A DNA stretch of 18,284 nucleotides from CAVALG01 sp045576295 (GCA_045576295.1 JAZNGF010000003.1:1-18284); one strand, 5' to 3'. Numbered from the stretch's first letter, positions 6,612 through 15,262 are shown. Numbers and translations: made by a program. Notes: a model not told the origin generated them from the letters alone.

Positions 6612-7649
6612 ATGATTCAGGAAAATGATTTTGAAAATCGTTACCTTTCACCTGAATATTCGCATCACGACGAGCAAACTGAATTAACTCTCAGGCCGCA
6701 GAGTATTGATGAATATATCGGGCAAGATAAGGTTAAAGAAAACTTAAAAATATACATTAAAGCAGCCCTTCAAAGAAAAGAATCGCTCGATCACGTTTTG
6801 CTTTACGGGCCTCCAGGGCTTGGTAAAACAACACTTGCTTGCATAATTGCTAACGAGATGGGGGTTAATATCAGGGTTACATCAGGCCCTGCGATTGAAT
6901 CGCAGAAAGATCTTGTTTCTTTTTTAACAAGCCTTGAAGATGGTGACGTTTTATTTATTGATGAAATTCACCGTTTATCGCGCGCAGTTGAAGAGGTTCT
7001 TTACCCCGCAATGGAAGACCGCGAGGTTGATATTTTTATTGGTAAAGGCCCTTCAGCACGTTCTATAAGGCTTGATCTTAAGCATTTCACGTTAGTTGGC
7101 GCTACAACCCGTTCAGGGCAGATTTCTGCGCCCCTTCGCGACCGTTTTGGCGTTTTGTTAAGGCTCGAACTTTACTCGCCCGAGCAGCTTGCCGAAATCA
7201 TTATGCGCTCGGCAGGAATTTTAGGTGTTGAAATTACTAAAGAAGGTGCGCTTGAAATTGGCTCGCGCTCAAGGGGAACACCGAGAATCGCTAACCGTTT
7301 ACTTAAAAGGGTTCGCGATATTTCGCAGGTTGAGTTCAACGGCAAAATTGACGAGCAAGTTGCAACAAGTGCGCTTAAGCGTTTTGAAATTGATGAGTTA
7401 GGTCTTGACGCATTCGATAGGCTTATGCTTTCAACAATAATTAACACTTATGGCGGTGGCCCTGTAGGCCTTGAAACACTCGCAGCCGCTGTTGGTGAAG
7501 AATCGGTTACTATTGAAGATGTTTACGAACCCTATTTGATGCAGATAGGTTTTTTGGCACGAACAAGTCGCGGAAGATGCGCAACTGCTGCTGCATATAA
7601 TCATTTAGGGATTGAATATTCGCAAAACTCACAAAAAACTTTTTTTTAG
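6612..7649 (+). CDS. ruvB: Holliday junction branch migration helicase RuvB
   Basis: RuvB is the AAA+ ring motor that pumps DNA through the RuvA-bound junction. In the 345-residue product the Walker A motif GPPGLGKTT is at 66-74, Walker B VLFIDEIHRL at about 115-124, and the sensor/arginine-finger region GATTRSG and RDRFG follows. The C-terminal winged-helix domain includes DRLMLSTIINTYGGGPVGLETLA and ends with RTSRGRCAT. GGAG precedes the ATG at 6612. The N-terminal 24 residues (MIQENDFENRYLSPEY...) are variable, as in other RuvBs. The stop TAG is at the end of a run of eight T (7640-7647) and overlaps the AGGAGG ribosome binding site of glmM. Confidence 0.97.
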   Translation: MIQENDFENRYLSPEYSHHDEQTELTLRPQSIDEYIGQDKVKENLKIYIKAALQRKESLDHVLLYGPPGLGKTTLACIIANEMGVNIRVTSGPAIESQKDLVSFLTSLEDGDVLFIDEIHRLSRAVEEVLYPAMEDREVDIFIGKGPSARSIRLDLKHFTLVGATTRSGQISAPLRDRFGVLLRLELYSPEQLAEIIMRSAGILGVEITKEGALEIGSRSRGTPRIANRLLKRVRDISQVEFNGKIDEQVATSALKRFEIDELGLDAFDRLMLSTIINTYGGGPVGLETLAAAVGEESVTIEDVYEPYLMQIGFLARTSRGRCATAAAYNHLGIEYSQNSQKTFF

Positions 7650-7661
7650 GAGGCATTTATT

Positions 7662-9011
7662 ATGGGAAGATTATTTGGAACAGATGGTGTTAGAGGTGTA
7701 GCCAACACCGAACTTACCTGTGAACTTGCAATTAATATTGGGCGAGCTGCTGCTCATGTGCTTACAAAAAGATCAGAAAACAAGCCGAAGATATTAATAG
7801 GAACCGACACAAGGGTTTCATCAAATATGCTTGAAATGGCGTTAGCAGCCGGCCTTTGTTCTGTTGGCGCTGATGTTGTTTTGGTTGGCTTTATCCCAAC
7901 ACCTGCTGTTGCTTACCTTACAGTTAACAAGAATTTTGACGCAGGAATTATGATCTCGGCATCGCACAATCCATGCGAATACAACGGAATTAAGATTTTT
8001 GATTCTAATGGTTATAAACTTCCCGATGCCGTTGAAGATGAGATCGAGGCAATCATTCTTGATAGCTCTGAAGAACTACAAATGGCAGAAGGCGGAAACC
8101 TTGGCAGAGTATTCACACGCTACGATTATGTTGATGATTATATTGAATATATTGCGTCAACCGTTGACATTAAACTTGATGGCTTGAAAATTGCACTTGA
8201 TTGTGCTAATGGCTCGGCATCTGTAACTGCTGAAAAATTATTCACAAAGCTCGGCGCTCGGTGTTATATGATGTCAGACAGGCCTAACGGCGTTAACATT
8301 AATAGCAACTGTGGTTCAACCCATCTTGAGCAATTAACCGATTTTGTTAACGGAAATGATGTTGATTTAGGCCTTGCTTTCGACGGTGATGCTGATAGGT
8401 GCTTGGCTATTGATGAAAATGGCGATTTGATCGACGGCGACCGATTAATTGCGGTATTTGCAAAACACATGAAATCTTGCGGTAAACTTACTAACAATGC
8501 TGCAGTTATAACTGTTATGAGCAATATTGGTTTTAGAAAGTTTGCAACTGAAAATGATATTGATGTTGTAACAACAGCAGTTGGCGACCGTTACGTTTTA
8601 GAAGAAATGATTAAAAGTGATTATGCTATCGGCGGCGAACAATCGGGTCATATTATATTTAAAGAATACGCAACAACAGGTGATGGCCAGTTATCCGGTT
8701 TGCAATTTGCTGCTGTTTTGGCAAAAACGGGCAAAAAGGCATCAGAAGTTGCTGAGGTTATGAAGGTGTTCCCGCAGGTGCTGGTTAACATCACAGTCGC
8801 TAACGATAAAAAAGGCCTGCTTAAAACAGATGCCGATATTACCAGCGCTATCTCGGCTGCTGAAGAAGAATTAGGCGAATCAGGTAGAATTCTTGTTAGG
8901 GCATCGGGAACAGAACCTCTTATTCGTGTTATGTTAGAAGGTGAAGATGTTCACCAAATTCACCGCCTTGCAAAGAGCGTTGCGGCGGTTATTGAAGAAA
9001 GAATTAAATAA
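7662..9011 (+). CDS. glmM: Phosphoglucosamine mutase GlmM
   Basis: GlmM converts glucosamine-6-phosphate to glucosamine-1-phosphate, the cytoplasmic step leading to UDP-GlcNAc for peptidoglycan. The 449-residue protein opens with MGRLFGTDGVRGVAN and carries the active-site loop GIMISASHNP, with Ser101 as the phosphoserine. The metal loop DGDADRC lies near 241-247, the sugar-binding loop GGEQSGHI near 325, and the phosphate-binding RASGTEPLIRVM near the C-terminus. All hallmarks of the GlmM branch of phosphohexomutases are present at normal length. AGGAGG at 7648-7653 overlaps the ruvB stop, so glmM is probably coupled to ruvB translation. Pairing with ruvCAB is not the common glmS/ybbR-linked context of Bacillus. 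Confidence 0.96.
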   Translation: MGRLFGTDGVRGVANTELTCELAINIGRAAAHVLTKRSENKPKILIGTDTRVSSNMLEMALAAGLCSVGADVVLVGFIPTPAVAYLTVNKNFDAGIMISASHNPCEYNGIKIFDSNGYKLPDAVEDEIEAIILDSSEELQMAEGGNLGRVFTRYDYVDDYIEYIASTVDIKLDGLKIALDCANGSASVTAEKLFTKLGARCYMMSDRPNGVNINSNCGSTHLEQLTDFVNGNDVDLGLAFDGDADRCLAIDENGDLIDGDRLIAVFAKHMKSCGKLTNNAAVITVMSNIGFRKFATENDIDVVTTAVGDRYVLEEMIKSDYAIGGEQSGHIIFKEYATTGDGQLSGLQFAAVLAKTGKKASEVAEVMKVFPQVLVNITVANDKKGLLKTDADITSAISAAEEELGESGRILVRASGTEPLIRVMLEGEDVHQIHRLAKSVAAVIEERIK

Positions 9012-9013
9012 TT

Positions 9014-9880
9014 ATGAGATATTCTGATAGCTTTGATGATTATGAATTGATTGATGCCACAAGCGGCGAGCGTTTAGAGCGTTGGGGGAATATAATTTTA
9101 ATCAGGCCCGACCCGCAGGTTATGTGGGACTTACCAAGGCGTAATAAGCTTTGGAACAACGCTCACGCCATTTATCACCGTTCTAATAAAGGTGGTGGAC
9201 ATTGGGAGATGCTTAAACATGTTCCCGATGCTTGGAGCATAGATTATAAAAACCTAACATTCAACCTGAAACCAATGGGCTTTAAACACACGGGCCTTTT
9301 CCCCGAACAGTCGGTTAACTGGGATATGATGGCCGATGCTATCAAACGCCAAAACCGCCATGTAAAGGTTTTAAACCTTTTTGCTTACACCGGCGGTGCA
9401 ACGGTTGCCTGCCTAAAGGCCGGCGCGGAGGTAACCCATGTTGATGCATCTAAAGGCATGGTTTTGTGGGCAAAAGAAAACGCCGTTTCAAGTGGTGTTC
9501 GCGACTGCAAGGTTAGGTGGCTTGTTGACGACTGCCTTAAGTTTGTTGAACGCGAGATAAGGCGCGGCAATAAATATGATGGGATTGTTATGGATCCGCC
9601 GTCATACGGCCGCGGGCCTGATGGAGAGGTTTGGAAGTTAGAGCAACACATTGGTAAACTTTTATCATCAGTTGCTAAAATATTAAGCGATGATGCAGTA
9701 TTCTTCTTGCTAAATTCATATTCAGGCGGATTATCTCCAACGATACTGAATTTTATGGTTAAAAATATAGTTATCGGCAAAAGGGCGGGGGATGTTTACA
9801 CCGACGAGATTGGCCTGCCTGTTACCGATAGAGATATTATTTTACCCTGCGGAAATACTACATATTGGATAAACGAGTGA
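9014..9880 (+). CDS. Class I SAM-dependent methyltransferase (RlmI/RlmK-like catalytic domain)
   Basis: The 288-residue protein contains a Rossmann-fold methyltransferase domain. Motif I NLFAYTGGAT is at 121-130, Asp144 (THVDASKG) is the likely ribose contact, and motif IV DPPSYGRGP is at 194-202. The N-terminal 100 residues (ERWGNIILIRPDPQVMW, FKHTGLFPEQSVNWDMM) match the family of short enzymes annotated as SAM-dependent methyltransferases next to RlmI/RlmK. It lacks the N-terminal PUA RNA-binding domain of true RlmI. DPPSYGR resembles that of enzymes modifying rRNA nucleotides, so rRNA is the likely substrate, but neither the base nor the position can be inferred. The ATG begins 3 nt after the glmM stop, with only a weak GAAGAAAG upstream, which suggests coupling. 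Confidence 0.85.
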   Translation: MRYSDSFDDYELIDATSGERLERWGNIILIRPDPQVMWDLPRRNKLWNNAHAIYHRSNKGGGHWEMLKHVPDAWSIDYKNLTFNLKPMGFKHTGLFPEQSVNWDMMADAIKRQNRHVKVLNLFAYTGGATVACLKAGAEVTHVDASKGMVLWAKENAVSSGVRDCKVRWLVDDCLKFVEREIRRGNKYDGIVMDPPSYGRGPDGEVWKLEQHIGKLLSSVAKILSDDAVFFLLNSYSGGLSPTILNFMVKNIVIGKRAGDVYTDEIGLPVTDRDIILPCGNTTYWINE

Positions 9881-9902
9881 AAACAAGAATTCAGGTGAAC
9901 CT

Positions 9903-10751
9903 GTGAGCAATATAATTGAAGTTGATAATGTAACATACGAATACGAAAACGACCAGATTAGATATTCGGTGCTAAAAAACCTTACATTTAATATTGAATC
10001 CGGAAGTTTTGTTGCGGTGCTTGGGCACAATGGTTCGGGTAAATCAACCCTTGCGAAGCTTTTAAATGGGCTATACAAGCCAACAAGCGGTAAAATTTCA
10101 GTTTGCGGGTTAGATAGCAACCTTGATGGAAATGACATTGAAATAAAAAGAACAGTTGGAATGATATTTCAAAACCCCGATAACCAAATTGTTGCAACAA
10201 TTGTTGAAGAAGATGTTGCATTCGGGCTTGAAAATATTGGCGTGCCAAGTGATGAAATGAGGCTTCGTGTTGATAATGCACTTAAAGCGGTTGATATGTA
10301 TGAACATAAAGATGCTTCGCCTTATAATCTTTCGGGTGGTCAAAAACAACGCATTGCCATTGCAGGTGTTATTGCGATGGAACCAAAATGCATTGTTTTA
10401 GATGAACCAACAGCAATGCTTGACCCAAAAGGCAGGAAGAATGTTATAAACACCATTACAAGCCTTTGCCGCGAAAAGGGGATAACCGTTGTTTTAATAA
10501 CCCACTATATGGAGGAGGCGGCCGAAGCTGATCGAATTTTAGTTTTAGATGATGGCCGCATTGTTCTCGATGGCACACCGCGCGAAGTATTTTTACAAAA
10601 AGCCTTGTTAAAGGAATTAGGACTTGATATTCCGCAATCTGCCGAACTTGCTGATAAACTTGCAGAAAACGGATTGAATATTAACACTGATGTTTTAACA
10701 ATTGATGAATGTGCAAACGAAATTAAGCGTTTGTTTACGGAGGAAAATTGA
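9903..10751 (+). CDS. ecfA1: ECF transporter ATPase EcfA1
   Basis: This 282-residue ABC ATPase is one of the two nucleotide-binding subunits of an energy-coupling-factor transporter, which powers uptake of vitamins or metal ions by interchangeable S components. Walker A GHNGSGKST is at 41-49, the Q-loop is in IFQNPDNQ, the signature LSGGQKQR lies near 142-149, Walker B is in CIVLDEPTAMLD, and the switch histidine is in ITHYMEEA. GMIFQNPDNQIVATIVEEDVAFG is typical of EcfA/CbiO. The start is GTG at 9903 after AGGTGAAC. It is followed directly by ecfA2 with no gap. No S-component gene is nearby, which fits a shared (group II) module. Confidence 0.94.
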   Translation: MSNIIEVDNVTYEYENDQIRYSVLKNLTFNIESGSFVAVLGHNGSGKSTLAKLLNGLYKPTSGKISVCGLDSNLDGNDIEIKRTVGMIFQNPDNQIVATIVEEDVAFGLENIGVPSDEMRLRVDNALKAVDMYEHKDASPYNLSGGQKQRIAIAGVIAMEPKCIVLDEPTAMLDPKGRKNVINTITSLCREKGITVVLITHYMEEAAEADRILVLDDGRIVLDGTPREVFLQKALLKELGLDIPQSAELADKLAENGLNINTDVLTIDECANEIKRLFTEEN

Positions 10752-11618
10752 TTGCCTTTTTTAGAAGTTGAAAACTTATCTTATGTTTATTCAGGCGGCA
10801 CCGATTTTGCGACCGATGCTGTAAATAATGTTTCCTGTTCGTTTGAAAAGGGAGAAATTGTTGGTATAATTGGGCACACAGGCTCTGGTAAATCAACCCT
10901 TGTTCAATGTTTAAACGGGCTTATAAAGCCAACATCGGGCAGGGTTTTGCTTAATGGAACCAATATTTGGGAAAAACCTAAAAGTATACGAAATGTTCGT
11001 TTTAAAGTTGGCCTTGTTTTTCAATATCCTGAGTATCAGCTTTTTGAAGAAACTGTTTTCAAAGACATTGCCTTTGGCCCAACTAATATGAAATTGTCGA
11101 GCGCTGAAATTGAAGAGCGTGTTTTAAAAAGCGCACAGATTGTAGGGCTTAGCAGCGATTTATTAGAAAAGTCGCCCTTTGACCTTTCTGGCGGTGAAAA
11201 ACGCCGCTGTGCTATAGCCGGGGTTATTTCTATGGAGCCTGAGTGCTTAATTCTTGATGAGCCAACTGCGGGGCTCGACCCAAGAGGCCGCGATGCAGTG
11301 CTTGAAATGGTTTTAAAATACAAAGAAAAATCAAATGCTGCTGTTATCATCGTGTCACACAGTATGGAAGATATGGCAAAAATTTGCGATAAAATTCTTG
11401 TTTTAAACCAAGGTTCAGTTCACAGTTTTGGAACAGTAAAAGAAGTATATGCTAATGGCAGTGATCTTTCAGAAATTGGCTTAGATATTCCTGCAGTTAC
11501 CCAAATTGCTTTAAAATTAAGGGAAAAAGGTATTAATGTGCCACAAGATGTATTCACTGTTGACGGAATGGTTTATGAGCTTTTAAAACTAAAAAGGGGG
11601 TGCACCCCTAATGAATAA
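10752..11618 (+). CDS. ecfA2: ECF transporter ATPase EcfA2
   Basis: The second ATP-binding subunit (288 residues) forms a heterodimer with EcfA1. Walker A GHTGSGKST is at 41-49, the Q-loop is in VFQYPEYQLFEETVFKDIAFGP (typical of EcfA2), the signature is LSGGEKRR, Walker B is in CLILDEPTAGLD, and the switch histidine is in VSHSMEDM. The start is a TTG at 10752 immediately after the ecfA1 TGA, with CGGAGG about 10 nt upstream. No ATG or GTG fits the conserved N-terminus MPFLEVENLSYVY. Its 3' end overlaps ecfT by 8 nt. Confidence 0.94.
   Translation: MPFLEVENLSYVYSGGTDFATDAVNNVSCSFEKGEIVGIIGHTGSGKSTLVQCLNGLIKPTSGRVLLNGTNIWEKPKSIRNVRFKVGLVFQYPEYQLFEETVFKDIAFGPTNMKLSSAEIEERVLKSAQIVGLSSDLLEKSPFDLSGGEKRRCAIAGVISMEPECLILDEPTAGLDPRGRDAVLEMVLKYKEKSNAAVIIVSHSMEDMAKICDKILVLNQGSVHSFGTVKEVYANGSDLSEIGLDIPAVTQIALKLREKGINVPQDVFTVDGMVYELLKLKRGCTPNE
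11598..11609 (+). promoter_or_regulatory. Palindrome over the ecfT ribosome binding site
   Basis: GGGGTGCACCCC is a perfect 12-bp palindrome just before the ecfT ATG at 11611, and the G run is the likely ribosome binding site. In RNA, GGGG and CCCC could pair across a TGCA loop and hide the site unless ribosomes finishing ecfA2, whose stop is at 11616-11618, open it. The stem is short, so the effect may be small. The coupling role is inferred. Confidence 0.4.
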
Positions 11619-12417
11619 TATCACCTTTGGCCAGTATTTCTTGGCCGATTCAGCTGTTCACAAGGCAGATCCTCGAACAAAACTATTATTGCTTATCGCT
11701 TACATTGTTCTTATATTTATGGCGCAAAATTTTGTGTCACTTGCGCTTTTATGTTTGCTTGTGATTGTTCTTATCATTCTTTCAAAAATCCCGATAAGGA
11801 TGTATTTTAAAAACATTAAAGCTATTTTGCCAATAATTATTTTAACAGCAATCCTTAATACCTTTTACGTTACAAGCGGAAAAACTCTTGTTTCGTTTTG
11901 GATAATTAACATAACATCGGGCGGTGTTGAAAGGGCAGTGTTTATGGCACTGCGAATAATTTTGCTTATACTTGCCAGTGCAATGCTTAGCTACACAACA
12001 ACACCAACCGCGCTCACAAGTGCAATTGAAAGTTTGCTTTCTCCATTAAATTTTATTGGGCTTAAATCAGCGGTTCACACTCTTGCGATGACCATGACAA
12101 TAGCACTCAGGTTTATTCCAACTCTTATTAGCGAAACCAATAAAATAATGAATGCTCAAAAAGCGCGCGGAGCCGACCTTGAATCAGGTAATTTAATTCA
12201 AAAGGTTAAAGCGCTTTTACCAATTTTAATTCCGCTTTTGGTTTCATCGGTGAGGCGCGCGTATGAGCTTGCCGAGTCAATGGAATGCAGGTGCTATAGT
12301 GGCGCCGATGGCAGAACAAAACTTAATGTTTTACGTTTTAGCGTGCGCGACCTTTTTGCCACACTAATTTTTGCCGTATCTGCGGCATCGGTTGTTATTT
12401 TAAATTTATATTTATAA
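11611..12417 (+). CDS. ecfT: ECF transporter transmembrane protein EcfT
   Basis: EcfT is the membrane scaffold that links the EcfA1/EcfA2 pair to the substrate-binding S component. The 268-residue protein begins with the family motif FGQYFLADSAVHKADPRTKLLL and has several hydrophobic segments (about residues 25-60, 70-90, 105-125 and near the C-terminus). Its cytoplasmic coupling helices carry the two X-R-X motifs: KARGAD in NAQKARGADLESGN and ECRCYSG in ESMECRCYSGADGRT. The second has CRC where many family members have ARG, but the key arginine is kept. The start overlaps ecfA2 by 8 nt. The order ecfA1-ecfA2-ecfT-truA is widely conserved in Firmicutes and supports the assignment. Confidence 0.94.
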   Translation: MNNITFGQYFLADSAVHKADPRTKLLLLIAYIVLIFMAQNFVSLALLCLLVIVLIILSKIPIRMYFKNIKAILPIIILTAILNTFYVTSGKTLVSFWIINITSGGVERAVFMALRIILLILASAMLSYTTTPTALTSAIESLLSPLNFIGLKSAVHTLAMTMTIALRFIPTLISETNKIMNAQKARGADLESGNLIQKVKALLPILIPLLVSSVRRAYELAESMECRCYSGADGRTKLNVLRFSVRDLFATLIFAVSAASVVILNLYL

Positions 12418-12426
12418 GGAATAATT

Positions 12427-13188
12427 ATGCCAAAGTATCTTTTAACATTAAAATATGACGGCACTAACTACTGTGGCTGGCAGGTACAAAAAAACGGCGT
12501 TACCGTTCAAGGAGTGCTCTGCGAAGCTCTACAGCGTATATTCAGTGATTTCAACGGTGTTTTAGGCTGCAGCCGAACCGATTCGGGAGTTCATGCGAAT
12601 ATGTATTGCTGCCATTTTGAAACATCATCTGCTATGCCTGCCGAAAAAATTCCTGCTGCGCTTAATGCGAATTTACCGCTTGATATTTCGGTTGTTTCTT
12701 GTGAAATAGTTGATGATGATTTTCACGCAAGATATAGCTGTACAGCCAAAAATTACATTTATAAAATTTATAATTCAAGGGTTCGCGACCCATTTAAAGA
12801 AAAGTACTACTTAAGATACGGCAACCATATTGATGAAAATCTGCTAAATCAAGCCTGTTCGCATTTTTTAGGCGAACACGACTTTGTTGGATTTTCTTCA
12901 AGCGGAAGTTCGGTTACCGACACGGTTAGAACAATCAGTGAATGTTATGTTAAACGTGTTGGTGATGATATTATTTTCAGCATTACCGGGAATGGCTTTT
13001 TATATAATATGGTGAGAATAATAGTTGGAACTTTGCTTTATGTTAACGAAGGGAAAATTTCCCCCTGCGAAATTGAAGATATTATTTATTCAAAAAACAG
13101 GAGCCGTGCGGGCGTTACTGCGAAACCTCATGGCTTATATTTAAATAAAGTTTTTTACTCAAAAGGTGAAAATAATGGCATTATATAA
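12427..13188 (+). CDS. truA: tRNA pseudouridine(38-40) synthase TruA
   Basis: TruA isomerises uridines 38-40 in the anticodon stem-loop of many tRNAs. The 253-residue protein starts MPKYLLTLKYDGTNYCGWQVQ and has the catalytic Asp52 in GCSRTDSGVHA. Later family motifs follow: HFLGEHDFVGFSSSGSSV..TVRTI, and the C-terminal GNGFLYNMVRIIVGTLLYV. AAGGAATAATT precedes the ATG, 9 nt after the ecfT stop. Its last 14 nt overlap the next gene. Position behind ecfT is the usual one in Firmicutes. Confidence 0.96.
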   Translation: MPKYLLTLKYDGTNYCGWQVQKNGVTVQGVLCEALQRIFSDFNGVLGCSRTDSGVHANMYCCHFETSSAMPAEKIPAALNANLPLDISVVSCEIVDDDFHARYSCTAKNYIYKIYNSRVRDPFKEKYYLRYGNHIDENLLNQACSHFLGEHDFVGFSSSGSSVTDTVRTISECYVKRVGDDIIFSITGNGFLYNMVRIIVGTLLYVNEGKISPCEIEDIIYSKNRSRAGVTAKPHGLYLNKVFYSKGENNGII

Positions 13189-14548
13189 AAATAATAAGCA
13201 AGAAAGTGCAAAAAAAACTGTTTATAAAAAGAAAGCATCGAAACGCACCTTGCGCCATAACGCAAACGATGAAAACAGTGCTGAAATAATTGCGGCCAAA
13301 CCGCAAAAAATTGATATGCAGCCGTTACCGAAGGTTGCTAAAATTGAAGATACGGCAAGTATGAAACCTTCAAAAGAAAAAGTTTTTACACAAAGGAAAA
13401 GTGCTCCTGAAAAGCGTTCTTTTAAGGTTATTGAAGGATTTAAAAAGAAAAACTTTAGGCGCAGAATTATTAGATACTCGGTGTGCCTTGCGATTGTTGC
13501 TGCTTTACTTATTACTCAACTTTCGTTGCCAACAGGAATAAGTGAAGCACTACAGAACGCTTATGCATCTCTTGGAAGCGGCGAAAACCCTGCAGAGCTT
13601 CAAAGCAATAATGTGAAATCTATGAAAGTGAGTGGCAAAAACTCTTACGTTTTGTCTGACACTTTTTATGAGATTTTTAACAAAAACAATAAACAGGTTC
13701 TTTTTACTCAACACGGTTTTTCAAACCCCGATTTTAAATTATCGGCTTCGCGTGCTGTTCTTTTTGATCGCGGCGGATACGGAATAAAAATAATTAACGA
13801 CTACGAGGTTTTGGTTCAAGAAACTTTTGATGAACTTATTTATTCTGCAGATATTTCAAGGTCGGGTAAAGCTGCTGTTGTTACAAAACCCATAGGGTAT
13901 GCAGCAGCAATTACTGTATATAACAAAGGTTTCAAAAAAATTAACACATACTATTCTAACGATAACCTCATTGCTGATGTTTGTTTGAATAATTCGGGTA
14001 AAACCGCAGCATTTGCTGAAGTTTACACCGAAAATGGTATTGCAAAAACAAAAATTTGCACTTATAACGTTAAAAATTCAAAGCTACGTGATTCATATGT
14101 TATTGATGGGGTAGTTGTGTCGTCGCTAACTAATTTAGGAAGATATTTTGTTGCAATTAGCGATAAAGGATATTGGTTCTTCGACTGGAGAAATTGTTCC
14201 TCGAATAATTCTAATATTACTGGCGAGATAATATATTACGATGTTGCATTAAACGGAAAATCGGTTTTTGTTACCGCTAATAACAGTGATTATTCTTCAA
14301 ATACCGTTCGCGTTTATTCTAAAACCGGTAAAGAACTTTCTAATTTCACGGTTGATAACGTTGTTAGTGATGTTTCGTTTAATAAAGGTCAAATCTCATT
14401 TCTTTTGGGAAACGAAGTGTTGGTTTATTCGCAAAACGGTGAAAAGCTGAAGACTATTGACTGCGGTTATAACACTTATCATATTGCATCGTTGGGGCAT
14501 AAAAAAATTTCGGCAATTTCCAAATCGCATTTTTATGTTTTTAAATAA
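13175..14548 (+). CDS. Membrane-anchored DUF5711-like protein with predicted beta-propeller
   Basis: The function is unknown. The 457-residue product has a long basic, lysine-rich cytoplasmic head (residues 1-98), one hydrophobic anchor at about 99-117 (RIIRYSVCLAIVAALLITQL), and an extracellular part of some 320 residues. That part is built of repeated beta-rich units with alternating hydrophobic and Ser/Gly/Asp positions (for example SKTGKELSNFTVDN and NGEKLKTIDCGYNT), which suggests a WD40-like propeller. This matches the layout of DUF5711 proteins of clostridia. The ATG at 13175 is preferred over the in-frame GTG at 13166 because AAAGGTG then sits about 6 nt ahead. It overlaps truA by 14 nt, so it is co-translated. 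Its place before a CvpA-like gene hints at a cell-envelope role, which is only a contextual guess. Confidence 0.75.
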   Translation: MALYKNNKQESAKKTVYKKKASKRTLRHNANDENSAEIIAAKPQKIDMQPLPKVAKIEDTASMKPSKEKVFTQRKSAPEKRSFKVIEGFKKKNFRRRIIRYSVCLAIVAALLITQLSLPTGISEALQNAYASLGSGENPAELQSNNVKSMKVSGKNSYVLSDTFYEIFNKNNKQVLFTQHGFSNPDFKLSASRAVLFDRGGYGIKIINDYEVLVQETFDELIYSADISRSGKAAVVTKPIGYAAAITVYNKGFKKINTYYSNDNLIADVCLNNSGKTAAFAEVYTENGIAKTKICTYNVKNSKLRDSYVIDGVVVSSLTNLGRYFVAISDKGYWFFDWRNCSSNNSNITGEIIYYDVALNGKSVFVTANNSDYSSNTVRVYSKTGKELSNFTVDNVVSDVSFNKGQISFLLGNEVLVYSQNGEKLKTIDCGYNTYHIASLGHKKISAISKSHFYVFK

Positions 14549-14565
14549 ATAATAAGGTGATTTGT

Positions 14566-15246
14566 GTGAATTACATAGTTGATTTAATATTAATTGTTAT
14601 CGTTGCTGTTTGTGCGATTGTTGCAGCAAAAAAAGGTTTCTTGTCTGTTATAATTGGCTTTTGCAGCCTGCTTTTATCGGCGGTGATTGCATTTAGTGTA
14701 AGCACAGTTGCGGCTGATTTCGTTTTTGACAATTTTGTTGGCGAGTATGTTTCTACAAAAATTGTTGAAGAAGTTAAAGATTCAGGTGCCAGCAACGCTC
14801 AAGATGTTGTACTGCCAAGGTATGTCGACAGATATTTAGGTGATTCTGCTCACAGTGTAAAAAGCAACATTTTAAGCTCAGTTAATACTAATGCCGAAGA
14901 AATTTCCGAAGGTATTACTGAAAATGCAGTTAAGCCGGCGGTGCTTCCTTTAATAACTCTAATTTTATTTTTTATTGTTTTCATTGCTTTACAATTTTTG
15001 TTTAAATTTTTTAAAAAGTTATCAAAATTTGTTAATAAGATACCATTGGTTGGTAGCCTCAATTCATTTTTTGGTGGCATTGCCGGCATATTAGAGGGCG
15101 TAATTTTAATAATAATTATATGCACTATAATTTCGGTTATTGTTAAATACACTGAAAACGGTTTTTTGATATTTAAGCCAGAGGTTCTTAATAACACCTA
15201 TATTTACAAATCCATTATTAGCCACAACTTTATTGGTGCGCTATAA
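14566..15246 (+). CDS. CvpA family membrane protein
   Basis: The 226-residue protein starts MNYIVDLILIVIVAVCAIVAAKKGFL, the usual opening of CvpA-like proteins, which have four membrane segments. Here they lie at about 3-22, 27-50, 125-145 and 160-185. The KKGF turn between helices 1 and 2 is typical, as is the motif GGIAGILEGVILIIIICTIISVI. CvpA was first linked to colicin V production in Escherichia coli; in Firmicutes its role is undefined, possibly envelope maintenance. GTG at 14566 is preferred over the in-frame GTG at 14557 because AAGGTG then lies 6 nt upstream. A hydrophilic loop of about 75 residues (SKIVEE to TENAVK) separates the helix pairs. It is probably the last gene of the ruvC-led unit. 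Confidence 0.8.
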   Translation: MNYIVDLILIVIVAVCAIVAAKKGFLSVIIGFCSLLLSAVIAFSVSTVAADFVFDNFVGEYVSTKIVEEVKDSGASNAQDVVLPRYVDRYLGDSAHSVKSNILSSVNTNAEEISEGITENAVKPAVLPLITLILFFIVFIALQFLFKFFKKLSKFVNKIPLVGSLNSFFGGIAGILEGVILIIIICTIISVIVKYTENGFLIFKPEVLNNTYIYKSIISHNFIGAL

Positions 15247-15262
15247 AGATGTTAATTAAATG

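Noticed and set aside
7640..7649. Run of eight T at the ruvB end as a terminator or slippery site
   Set aside because: No stem precedes the run, and glmM follows at once with its ribosome binding site overlapping the stop. The ruvB reading frame is complete, so frameshifting is not needed.
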